5,396 nucleotides of DNA from a bacterium (GCA_030621275.1 JAUXHY010000114.1:1-5396), one strand, 5' to 3'; positions 1-5,396 are shown, numbered from the stretch's first letter. Translations and numbers: made by a program. The notes: a model not told the origin generated them from the sequence alone.

Positions 1-112
1 ACATTGGATATTCAGGTCCATTGTAGAACATTTTACAAAAACTCAAGAAAATGGTTACTATTGTCAGGAACAATATTGAGAGCACAGCAATTTTTAATAA
101 AAATTTTTTCAT
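1..112 (-). CDS. N-terminal fragment of a membrane-anchored protein, probably the SGNH-type partner of the adjacent MBOAT acyltransferase (partial)
   Basis: The frame opens with ATG at 112-110 and runs off the window edge, giving 37 codons. The visible protein starts MKKFLLKIAVLSILFLTIV and continues through a Phe/Leu/Ile stretch to about residue 25, then turns polar (KMFYNGPEYPM). This is an uncleaved signal-anchor or signal-peptide pattern, so the rest of the protein should lie outside the cytoplasmic membrane. It begins 13 bases after the MBOAT stop on the same strand, so the two are almost certainly co-transcribed. In AlgI/AlgJ, DltB/DltD and PatB-type systems, the gene beside the MBOAT protein commonly encodes an anchored SGNH/GDSL hydrolase-like protein that helps move the acyl group to the polymer. 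No catalytic motif falls inside this fragment, so that role is inferred from position and the N-terminus only. The start is supported by the anchor beginning right at the Met; no Shine-Dalgarno is visible. Confidence 0.62.
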   Translation of the reverse strand, partial: MKKFLLKIAVLSILFLTIVTIFLSFCKMFYNGPEYPM

Positions 113-125
113 TTATTTAAGATTT

Positions 126-1568
126 TTAGAATTGGAAATATATAAACTCTTGCTGGTTATCTGAAAAAATCACAATCAATAGTGTAATGAATAAATACAT
201 TGCCCATCGATAATATCGTTTCCATTTTAATCCCAATCTTTCAAGAGCATATTGATTTTCTCTACCCACCCATTCAATAAGAATAAAGAAAATCGTAAAT
301 ATAATTGGAATTCGACTCATAACTAAAAAACGTGGTATTGAAAAAAGTGATTGTGAAAATATTACATCAAGGTATTGAAATGCATGTGCAAGATTTTCTG
401 CTCTAAAAAATATCCAAGCTAAAACCGTTAAACAAAATGTTATAAACATATTTAATAATTCTTTAATAGAAGGTAAATATTTTCCTTGTGCTATTATATC
501 AGTATTTATTCTATTTTTATTAAGTAGCATTAGCGGTAAAAAATAAATAGCATTTAATGTTCCCCAAAATATAAAAGTCCAGTTTGCGCCGTGCCAAAAA
601 CCACTAACAATGAAAATAATAAATATGTTCCTAACTTTCATCAAAGTACTACCATGGCTGCCGCCTAAAGGAATATAAAGATAATCTCTAAACCATGTTG
701 AAAGAGATATATGCCATCGTCTCCAAAACTCCGCTATATCTCTAGAAAAATAAGGAAATGCGAAGTTTCGTATTATATCAAATCCAAGTAGACGTGCTGT
801 TCCAATGGCAATATCTGAATAGCCTGAGAAATCACAATAAATTTGAAAAGTGAAAAATAAAGCACCTAAAACCAATGTGCTACCCGAATATTCTGCAGAA
901 TTATTAAAAATCATGTTTGCGAATTCTGCACAAGTATCAGCAATGACTATTTTCTTGAATAATCCCCAAAGAATTTGGCGCATACCATCAACCGCTTTTG
1001 CATAGTTAAATTTCCGTTTTGAATAAAACTGAGGAAGTAAGTTTTTTGCTCTTTCAATGGGACCTGCAACCAGTTGAGGGAAAAAACTCACAAATGCTCC
1101 AAATGCGATGAAATCTTTGGTTGGCTCAAATTTCCGCCTGTAAACATCTATTGTATAGCTTAATGTTTGAAATGTATAAAAGCTAATGCCTACAGGTAAT
1201 ATGATATTTAATGAATTGGGTTTAATCTCTGTCCCAAAGAATGAAAAGGCAGTTATGAAATTGTCAAGAAAGAAATTGTAGTATTTGAAGAAGCCAAGAA
1301 AACCAAGGTTGACCAAAATACTTGTCCAAAGTAAAATCTTTCTTTTTATTTCGTTCTTTTCTTTCGCAAGTTTAAGTCCAACCGAATAGTCAACAATGGT
1401 GCTAAAAAAAATTAGTGATAGAAACCGATAGTCCCACCAACCATAAAATAAATAACTTGCAGCAACAATTAGTAAATTTTGCAGTTTCAAGCGTTTGTTC
1501 ATTACAAACCAATAGAGTATAAAGACTATCGGTAAAAATATTGCAAAGTCAATTGAGTTAAAAAGCAT
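126..1568 (-). CDS. MBOAT-family membrane-bound O-acyltransferase (AlgI/DltB/PatB type)
   Basis: A complete 480-residue integral membrane protein, the usual size for bacterial MBOAT polysaccharide O-acyltransferases. The N-terminus (MLFNSIDFAIFLPIVFILYW) is typical of the AlgI-like branch, which supports this start. About ten to eleven hydrophobic segments are spread along it. Family landmarks are LPVGISFYTFQTLSYTIDVY at 124-143, FPQLVAGPIER at 163-173, CDFSGYSDIAIG at 245-256, FWRRWHISLSTWFRDYLYIP at 281-300 and SGFWHGANWTFIFWG at 322-336. His326 in the last motif aligns with the invariant, essential MBOAT histidine; His286 is the second conserved one. FFRAEN at 387-392 is also typical. The family transfers acyl groups, commonly acetyl, across the membrane to extracellular polymers such as alginate, peptidoglycan or teichoic acid. 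The substrate cannot be told from this window. The gene stands 307 bases beyond argS, so it probably has its own promoter, and it is followed 13 bases later by an anchored-protein gene, the expected partner. No frame damage is seen. Confidence 0.93.
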   Translation of the reverse strand: MLFNSIDFAIFLPIVFILYWFVMNKRLKLQNLLIVAASYLFYGWWDYRFLSLIFFSTIVDYSVGLKLAKEKNEIKRKILLWTSILVNLGFLGFFKYYNFFLDNFITAFSFFGTEIKPNSLNIILPVGISFYTFQTLSYTIDVYRRKFEPTKDFIAFGAFVSFFPQLVAGPIERAKNLLPQFYSKRKFNYAKAVDGMRQILWGLFKKIVIADTCAEFANMIFNNSAEYSGSTLVLGALFFTFQIYCDFSGYSDIAIGTARLLGFDIIRNFAFPYFSRDIAEFWRRWHISLSTWFRDYLYIPLGGSHGSTLMKVRNIFIIFIVSGFWHGANWTFIFWGTLNAIYFLPLMLLNKNRINTDIIAQGKYLPSIKELLNMFITFCLTVLAWIFFRAENLAHAFQYLDVIFSQSLFSIPRFLVMSRIPIIFTIFFILIEWVGRENQYALERLGLKWKRYYRWAMYLFITLLIVIFSDNQQEFIYFQF

Positions 1569-1607
1569 TCTGTTTATATATTTCTTTAATATTTGTTACT
1601 AAGATGG

Positions 1608-1643
1608 TATTTATTAGCATGAAGCACAACATTATGCTAAATA
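1608..1643. repeat. Inverted repeat upstream of the MBOAT gene (possible operator or leader hairpin)
   Basis: The arms TTAGCAT (1614-1620) and ATGCTAA (1634-1640) are perfect complements of 7 bases separated by 13 bases. After skipping the three left-hand bases 1611-1613, the pairing extends by TAT (1608-1610) with ATA (1641-1643). It lies 40 to 75 bases before the MBOAT start codon, where an operator or 5' leader hairpin would be expected. The repeat itself is seen directly. Any regulatory role is a guess, since short AT-rich palindromes arise easily by chance in DNA of this composition. Confidence 0.4.
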
Positions 1644-1781
1644 CATTGTGAATATTACAGAGATATGTCAATTATCCCTAATATAAGTAATACACTTGTT
1701 TAATTTAGTAATAAATCTCAATACTATATTGTGGAGTAGAATTCACCTGCTCTGGAAAATATTCTTAACAATAAATACTCA

Positions 1782-1813
1782 CGGTTAATATTATTTTTAA
1801 TAATTAACAACCG
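1782..1813 (-). terminator. Imperfect hairpin 63 bases after argS, weak candidate terminator
   Basis: The arms CGGTT (1782-1786) and AACCG (1809-1813) flank an inner stem, ATTATT (1790-1795) with AATAAT (1799-1804), around a TTT loop. The two stems are separated by a small internal loop. It is placed sensibly for ending the argS transcript, but on the minus strand the sequence after the hairpin (TGAGTATTTATTG) lacks a real T-run. A T-run is present only on the plus strand (around 1825-1832), where there is no gene to terminate. It is therefore weak as an intrinsic terminator and might only stabilise a 3' end. Confidence 0.25.
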
Positions 1814-1875
1814 CCTGTGCATCTTTATTTTTTTATACGTTTTATAATTGGTTTTTATAAGATAGAGATATTGAA

Positions 1876-3504
1876 TTACATACGCTCAGGAGAGCTAATA
1901 CCTAATATATCTAATCCTTTAGAAAGTATGTTTTTTGTAGCTAATACTAAAGCTAGTCGCGAAAGAGATAGTTCATTGTCTTCAGTGATTACATGACATT
2001 CAGTATAAAACTTATGGAATGATGTGGCTAAAGATTGTAAGTAGTTTGCGATTGTGCGTGGTTCTAATGATTCAAGAGCAGTTGCCATTATATTTGGAAA
2101 TTGATTTAATTGTTTCAGCAATCCAATTTCTGCATCTTTAATTAATAAAGATGAATCGAAATCTTTATTAAAGGTAATTCCCTGCTGCTCGCCATGCCGA
2201 ATAATATTACAAATTCGAGCATGAGCATACTGTAAATAATAGACAGGATTATTGTCTGATTGATCCTGGGCTAATTCTATATTGAAATTGAGATGTGTGT
2301 TCATACCGCGCATGATAAAGAAGTATCGTACAACATCTTTTCCTACCATGTTTGTTAACTCATCCAAAGTAACAAATTCAGCTTTCCGTGTGGACATTTT
2401 AACTTTTTCGCCACCTTTTGTCAATGTCACAAATTGATGAATTAATACTCTTAAACTAGATGTATTATATCCTAGTGCTTCTAATGCCGATACGACATCA
2501 GGATATGAATCAATATGATCAGCGCCGAAAATATCTATAAGCAAATCGTATTTACGCTCAAATTTATCGCAATGATATAAAATATCCGGTAATCGATAAG
2601 CCGGTTCACCACTACTTTTAATTAGTACACGATCTTGTTCTTTACCGAGCGATGTTGTTTTAAACCAAGTTGCCCCATCTTCTATATATGTCAAATCTTT
2701 TTGATGAAGTGCGTTGATTGTTTTTTCAATATTGGCAGGTTTAATAAAGTTTTTTTCATTAGAAAAAATATCATGCTTAATACCAATATTTTCTAAGGTG
2801 CTACGGATATTGGAGAAAATTCTTTCTTCTGCAGACTTGCGGAATATTTTGTCTCCTGCCTTAACTTTATTACCGAATTCTTTTAATATATCATTGGCAA
2901 TATCTTTAATATAGTCGCCTTGGTAAAATTCATCAGACCATTCAATATCTTTTCCAATTGCTTGAAAATATCTTCCTTCAACTGATGTTGCTAATGTACG
3001 CATCTGTTTACCGCCGTCATTATAGTAATATTCACGAGTAACATCATAGCCATGCCATTGTAAAATACTAGCGACAGTATCACCGATAACTGCTTGCCTA
3101 CCATGTCCAACTGAAAGAGGTCCTGTTGGATTTGCGCTGACAAATTCCACATTAGCAGTTTTACCTTTACCGACTTTTCCAGAATAGAAATGTTCATCCT
3201 TATTAATAATTTGTTGTACAACGGATTGGTAATAACTCGGACTTATCTTAAAGTTTATAAATCCTGGTGGTGTTACGTTTACTTCAGAAATTATGGAATT
3301 ATCAATAAGTATTGCTTTTTCGATATCCTTAGCAATCTCCATCGGATTTTTTCCGACTTGTTTTGCCAGGACTAATGCTACATTTGTCGAAAGATCACCA
3401 AATTTAGGATTCTTCGGACTAGATAAATCAAATGACTCAACAGTTAAGTTAAGTTTTTCTAGTGAGTCAACTAAGTGACGATTGACTATGCTTTTGAGGT
3501 TCAT
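1876..3504 (-). CDS. argS: Arginyl-tRNA synthetase
   Basis: A 542-residue class I aminoacyl-tRNA synthetase that charges tRNA-Arg with arginine using ATP in the cytoplasm; the length is normal. The N-terminal tRNA-binding Add-1 domain covers roughly residues 1-95, with NPKFGDLSTNVALVLAK at 32-48. The Rossmann catalytic core begins with VEFVSANPTGPL and the HIGH-type signature SVGHGR at 131-136, in which the first His is Ser. The core continues through REYYYNDGGKQM (157-168) and GADHIDSYPDV (327-337). The second signature is KMSTRKAEFVTLDEL (369-383), with KMS at 369-371. The C-terminal DALR anticodon-binding helical domain includes NPVYYLQYAHARI (419-431) and ends in LGISSPERM, the usual family ending. 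The ATG at 3504-3502 gives a full Add-1 domain and so is the likely start. It lies inside the upstream rsfS frame, a 38-base overlap pointing to translational coupling. No Shine-Dalgarno is seen; a small hairpin abuts the start. This is the last gene of its cluster. Confidence 0.97.
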   Translation of the reverse strand: MNLKSIVNRHLVDSLEKLNLTVESFDLSSPKNPKFGDLSTNVALVLAKQVGKNPMEIAKDIEKAILIDNSIISEVNVTPPGFINFKISPSYYQSVVQQIINKDEHFYSGKVGKGKTANVEFVSANPTGPLSVGHGRQAVIGDTVASILQWHGYDVTREYYYNDGGKQMRTLATSVEGRYFQAIGKDIEWSDEFYQGDYIKDIANDILKEFGNKVKAGDKIFRKSAEERIFSNIRSTLENIGIKHDIFSNEKNFIKPANIEKTINALHQKDLTYIEDGATWFKTTSLGKEQDRVLIKSSGEPAYRLPDILYHCDKFERKYDLLIDIFGADHIDSYPDVVSALEALGYNTSSLRVLIHQFVTLTKGGEKVKMSTRKAEFVTLDELTNMVGKDVVRYFFIMRGMNTHLNFNIELAQDQSDNNPVYYLQYAHARICNIIRHGEQQGITFNKDFDSSLLIKDAEIGLLKQLNQFPNIMATALESLEPRTIANYLQSLATSFHKFYTECHVITEDNELSLSRLALVLATKNILSKGLDILGISSPERM

Positions 3505-3856
3505 CGGTTATTTCAACCGTAGGCGCATCAGCCCAAAGTTTTTCTAATGAATAAAATTCTCTAACTTGAGTTTTGAAAATATGTAAAACTACATCTACGT
3601 AATCTAACAAAACCCAGTTCTGATTATTGAGTCCTTCAATGTGCCAAGGTTTGGTAGGTGTACCTTTTCTCACTGCGTTTGCAATGGCGCTTACCTGTAT
3701 TCCGGTCTCAGCAGAACAAATTATAAAATAATCTGCGGAACTTGATACTTTTCGTACATCAATAGATAATACCTTTTCGGCTTTTTTTGTCAATGTTAAT
3801 TTGCTGATTATATCAGCTAACTGAGTGGATTTAATTGATTTTTGCAAAGTAGGCAA
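3467..3856 (-). CDS. rsfS: Ribosomal silencing factor RsfS (Iojap/YbeB family)
   Basis: A 129-residue protein of the RsfS/Iojap family. Family members bind large-subunit protein uL14 and block joining of the two ribosomal subunits, lowering translation in starvation. Diagnostic stretches are SSADYFIICSAETGIQVSAI (39-58) and HIEGLNNQNWVLLDYVDVVL (72-91), then IFKTQVREFYSLEKLWADAP (93-112). The family core ends near residue 115. The remaining polar tail (ITDEPQKHSQSSLS, 116-129) is the part that overlaps the start of argS. The ATG at 3856-3854 lies only 5 bases after the stop of the LytR_C gene and gives a normal N-terminus. Co-transcription with both neighbours is very likely. A short gap before rsfS and an overlap after it suggest that translation is coupled along this stretch. 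No Shine-Dalgarno is seen; the upstream sequence is AT-rich (TCAATAATAAA). Confidence 0.95.
   Translation of the reverse strand: MPTLQKSIKSTQLADIISKLTLTKKAEKVLSIDVRKVSSSADYFIICSAETGIQVSAIANAVRKGTPTKPWHIEGLNNQNWVLLDYVDVVLHIFKTQVREFYSLEKLWADAPTVEITDEPQKHSQSSLS
3505..3519 (-). promoter_or_regulatory. Perfect hairpin abutting the argS start codon, inside the end of rsfS
   Basis: On the minus strand CGGTT-GAAAT-AACCG ends exactly one base before the argS ATG: a perfect 5-base stem with a 5-base loop containing A-rich sequence. It lies within the rsfS coding sequence, whose stop codon is 38 bases inside argS. A ribosome finishing rsfS would unfold it, so it could make argS initiation depend on rsfS translation. 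The inverted repeat is read directly; the coupling role is inferred, and the codons here also encode the conserved end of RsfS (TVEITD). Confidence 0.4.
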
Positions 3857-3861
3857 TTTTA

Positions 3862-4383
3862 TTATTGATTAGCAAGATATACCTTAATTGGTTTTACTGA
3901 GCGGTAATCCTTACCGATAATAAGTGTAATGTCTATATCCGCCGTTGAACTTGGCTGGGTAATAACTTGTTCTTCGTTATTAACATCAAAGTTCAAGGCT
4001 GTTGCAACCGTTTTAAGATTAGAAAAATCATAAGAACGTTGAATTAAAGTAGTGCGTTCGTAATCAAAATTATCTGCGTTCTCTGAACGTATTACGTCAA
4101 TATGTTCAGTTCGTAAAAAATCTGCTATTTTTGCCGCGATCCCTTTTTCTCCACAGCCATTTAGAACTTCAACTTTAATATCGAGAATCGGATTCTCTTC
4201 ATATAAATCAAGTGCTAATTGTGCTTTTTGGTTAGCACTGAGTTGAGGATTTTGAAGAGTAACGCCACCGGACCAACTCTTTTGTGCAAAAGAATAAATA
4301 AATCCAATAACAACAACTGTCAGAACAACAATTAAAATATTATAGACGAATTTTGTCTGTGATTTAGATTTTTTCTTAGGCAT
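3862..4383 (-). CDS. Single-pass membrane protein with an extracytoplasmic LytR_C domain
   Basis: This 173-residue protein has a basic N-terminus (MPKKKSKSQTK), one hydrophobic segment at about 13-32 (FVYNILIVVLTVVVIGFIYS) and then a soluble region expected to face the periplasm. The LytR C-terminal domain (PF13399 type) runs from about residue 67 to 158. Its hallmark is KVEVLNGCGEKGIAAKIADF at 70-89, with ERTTLIQRSYDFSNLKTVAT (109-128) and the final strand DITLIIGKDY (151-160) following. In many bacteria this domain follows an LCP (LytR-CpsA-Psr) catalytic domain that attaches polymers to the wall. Here there is no LCP domain, so the protein is an orphan LytR_C protein and no enzymatic role should be assumed. 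It begins 19 bases after the small exported protein gene and ends 5 bases before rsfS, clearly one transcription unit. The pairing of LytR_C and rsfS genes recurs, to my recollection, in Chlorobi/Ignavibacteria-type genomes. No Shine-Dalgarno is seen. Confidence 0.85.
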   Translation of the reverse strand: MPKKKSKSQTKFVYNILIVVLTVVVIGFIYSFAQKSWSGGVTLQNPQLSANQKAQLALDLYEENPILDIKVEVLNGCGEKGIAAKIADFLRTEHIDVIRSENADNFDYERTTLIQRSYDFSNLKTVATALNFDVNNEEQVITQPSSTADIDITLIIGKDYRSVKPIKVYLANQ

Positions 4384-4402
4384 TTATTAAATCTGTGAAC
4401 AA

Positions 4403-4867
4403 TTAATAACCACGATTTAATTGAAATGGTGATGATTGATATCTACTATACAATGGATAATTTCCAAAACTTACTTGAAAATGAGTATTTTCGGTGGGAC
4501 TGTAATCAAACGCTGCATTAAAATATAATTGACTATTTGAATAAGGATTTGGTGTATTTGATGAGATCATATTTGGCTGCATAAAAGTCACATATGTTTG
4601 CAATTGCAGATTATCGCGCAGTGAAAAATTCATATTATTTGTATAACTTGCCACTCCAATCGATTGGCTATTCATACTTAGCATGCTCATCGAAAAACTA
4701 TGATTCATACTGAACCTACTCGGATCAAATAATGACATAACAGAACCATCGGAACCAACCGTATTATTGAAAATCGCATTATTTTGCGATAGATCTGATT
4801 TAAGCTGTCCCAATCCAACAGAGATTATTATAATAAACGCGATAATATATTTCATTTTTTTAGCCAT
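4403..4867 (-). CDS. Small exported, Met/Ser-rich protein of unknown function, possibly outer-membrane associated
   Basis: I do not recognise a named family in this 154-residue protein. It opens with a short basic start and a hydrophobic stretch (YIIAFIIIISVGLG, 7-20), a likely signal peptide with cleavage near residues 20-22; no lipobox Cys is present. The mature part has a Met/Ser-rich segment (LFDPSRFSMNHSFSMSMLSM, 46-65). Alternating-polarity stretches that look like amphipathic beta strands follow: LQLQTYVTFMQ (87-97), SQLYFNAAFDYSP (112-124) and THFQVSFGNYPLY (128-140). The protein ends in aromatic Tyr. This suggests a small beta-rich envelope protein, perhaps outer-membrane associated. 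The ATG at 4867 overlaps the upstream gene's stop (ATGGCTAA). A second Met at 4855, residue 5, gives the equally plausible signal peptide start MKYIIAF and leaves no overlap. It lies 19 bases before the LytR_C gene. The CDS call is firm; the function is unknown. Confidence 0.8.
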   Translation of the reverse strand: MAKKMKYIIAFIIIISVGLGQLKSDLSQNNAIFNNTVGSDGSVMSLFDPSRFSMNHSFSMSMLSMNSQSIGVASYTNNMNFSLRDNLQLQTYVTFMQPNMISSNTPNPYSNSQLYFNAAFDYSPTENTHFQVSFGNYPLYSRYQSSPFQLNRGY

Positions 4868-5396
4868 ACCATTTCTTGAAAATTAAATTCAATTCCCTTA
4901 ATTGTTCAACTGTATTAACGCCTGAAATTTCTATTGGTTCATCGGTAATATGCAAGGCAATGCTTTGTTGCGCATTTGCGATGTATTTTAAGGCATCGGG
5001 CAGATAATATTCGTTTTGTTTATTATCATTTTTAATTTTATTTAAAGCAGGAAAGAGTTCTTTTGATTTAAATATATAGATACCGGCATTGATTTCTTTA
5101 ATTTTCCGTTGTTCATAATTACAGTCTTTCTCTTCAATTATGTAATCCAATGTATCATTATTATTTCTGAACACGCGACCATAGCCATGTGGATCTTCAA
5201 ATATCGCAGTTAATATGGTTGCTCCATTATCCGCATCACGATGAATTCTCAGCATCTTTTCTATTGTAGATTTTCTTAGAAGTGGCACATCACCTGAAAG
5301 TACTAGTACATCTCCAGTGAAATCTTTTAACAATGTTTCTGTTTGCTGTACTGCGTGTCCGGTACCTAATTGAGGTTCTTGAATTACATATTCAAC
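4860..5396 (-). CDS. UDP-GlcNAc pyrophosphorylase-type nucleotidyltransferase (GlmU N-terminal domain, stand-alone), 5' end missing
   Basis: The open frame continues to the window edge, giving 178 visible residues. A TTG at 5333 is internal, not a start, because the conserved region VEYVIQEPQLGTGHAVQQ precedes it. By family comparison the product should join glucosamine/N-acetylglucosamine 1-phosphate with UTP, making UDP-GlcNAc for peptidoglycan and other glycans. GlmU uridylyltransferase landmarks are all present in order (fragment numbering): Q9 and GTGH 11-14, the metal-binding GDVP 35-38, GYGR 71-74, IIEEKD 86-91, EINAGIY 101-107, NEYYLPD 128-134 and GVN 159-161. The sequence is close to the E. 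coli GlmU N-domain over its whole visible length. The protein stops about 17 residues after GVN. The left-handed beta-helix acetyltransferase half found in 450-residue GlmU is therefore absent. The missing N-terminus should hold the LAAGxGTRMxS loop. It overlaps the next gene by 8 bases. Another sugar-1-phosphate substrate is possible. Confidence 0.9.
   Translation of the reverse strand, partial: VEYVIQEPQLGTGHAVQQTETLLKDFTGDVLVLSGDVPLLRKSTIEKMLRIHRDADNGATILTAIFEDPHGYGRVFRNNNDTLDYIIEEKDCNYEQRKIKEINAGIYIFKSKELFPALNKIKNDNKQNEYYLPDALKYIANAQQSIALHITDEPIEISGVNTVEQLRELNLIFKKWYG

Larger units (their letters stand above)
1569..1875. other. 307-base intergenic region between argS and the MBOAT gene
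   Basis: This is the only sizeable gap in the window. It is very AT-rich and should hold the 3' end of the argS transcript and the promoter of the MBOAT unit. Two imperfect inverted repeats lie in it (1608-1643 and 1782-1813). On the minus strand a TTGACA-like hexamer sits at 1671-1666, but the sequence 17 bases further on (CAATGT) is a poor -10 element. A near match to the Bacteroidota-style TAnnTTTG element (TAGTATTG) lies just above 1717, again without a good upstream partner. A minus-strand frame at 1822-1724 would encode only 32 residues with no recognisable motif and is not called. No tRNA or known riboswitch is recognised. Confidence 0.6.

Noticed and set aside
1643..1671. TTGACA-like -35 with CAATGT as -10 for the MBOAT unit
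   Set aside because: The -10 match is poor and the likely lineage uses a different promoter consensus, so no promoter is called.
1724..1822. Minus-strand frame of 32 residues in the gap (begins MHRRLLIIKNN)
   Set aside because: It is short, matches nothing I know, contains the inverted repeat 1782-1813 and lacks a start signal; chance is the simpler explanation, though a leader peptide cannot be excluded.
2714..2914. Plus-strand frame of 66 codons
   Set aside because: It lies wholly antisense inside argS, which has strong family motifs through this region; the product shows only hydrophobic low-complexity sequence and no domain.
2991..3221. Minus-strand frame of 76 codons in another frame of argS
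   Set aside because: It covers the region encoding the HIGH signature of argS; a shifted-frame shadow with no recognisable protein.
3190..3478. Two overlapping plus-strand frames of 61 codons each
   Set aside because: Both are antisense to the Add-1 domain of argS and lack any motif or context of their own.
4860..4867. Frameshift joining the nucleotidyltransferase and the small exported protein
   Set aside because: The overlap is a normal ATGGCTAA stop-start arrangement, and the second protein begins with a signal peptide, so two separate proteins are expected.
5331..5333. TTG at 5333 as the start of the nucleotidyltransferase
   Set aside because: The same frame is open to the window edge and encodes the conserved QLGTGHAVQQ segment upstream, so the true start is outside the window.

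Overview
This window is AT-rich bacterial DNA in which every supported gene lies on the minus strand, so transcription runs from high to low coordinates. The low GC, the A-rich sequence with no clear Shine-Dalgarno before the starts, and the gene order GlmU-type pyrophosphorylase / small surface protein / LytR_C protein / rsfS / argS suggest the Bacteroidota-Chlorobiota-Ignavibacteriota-Kapabacteria side of the FCB group. That placement is an inference from style and gene order; no marker in the window proves it.

Upstream block (5396 down to 1876): five tightly packed genes that look like one transcription unit. It opens with the 3' part of a UDP-GlcNAc pyrophosphorylase-type nucleotidyltransferase (GlmU N-terminal domain, ending without the usual acetyltransferase domain). 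An unfamiliar small exported protein rich in Met and Ser overlaps its end by 8 bases (ATGGCTAA). Next come a single-pass membrane protein with an extracytoplasmic LytR_C domain, the ribosomal silencing factor RsfS, and arginyl-tRNA synthetase. The rsfS and argS frames overlap by 38 bases, and a perfect small hairpin directly abuts the argS start codon. The block mixes cell-envelope precursor synthesis, envelope proteins and translation.

Gap (1875 down to 1569): 307 bases with no convincing gene. It holds two imperfect inverted repeats and should contain the end of the argS transcript and the start signals for the next unit, but neither a classical T-tailed terminator nor a strong promoter is visible.

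Downstream block (1568 down to 1): a complete MBOAT-family membrane O-acyltransferase (AlgI/DltB/PatB type), followed 13 bases later by the first 37 codons of a second gene that begins with a membrane anchor. By family precedent this pair would O-acylate an extracellular polysaccharide or wall polymer, the second gene probably being the SGNH/DltD/AlgJ-like partner.

No CRISPR array, tRNA, rRNA, insertion sequence or phage gene is visible. I found no clearly new defence or mobile system. The least explained items are the small exported protein, the stand-alone GlmU pyrophosphorylase domain, the orphan LytR_C protein and the rsfS/argS overlap with its hairpin.
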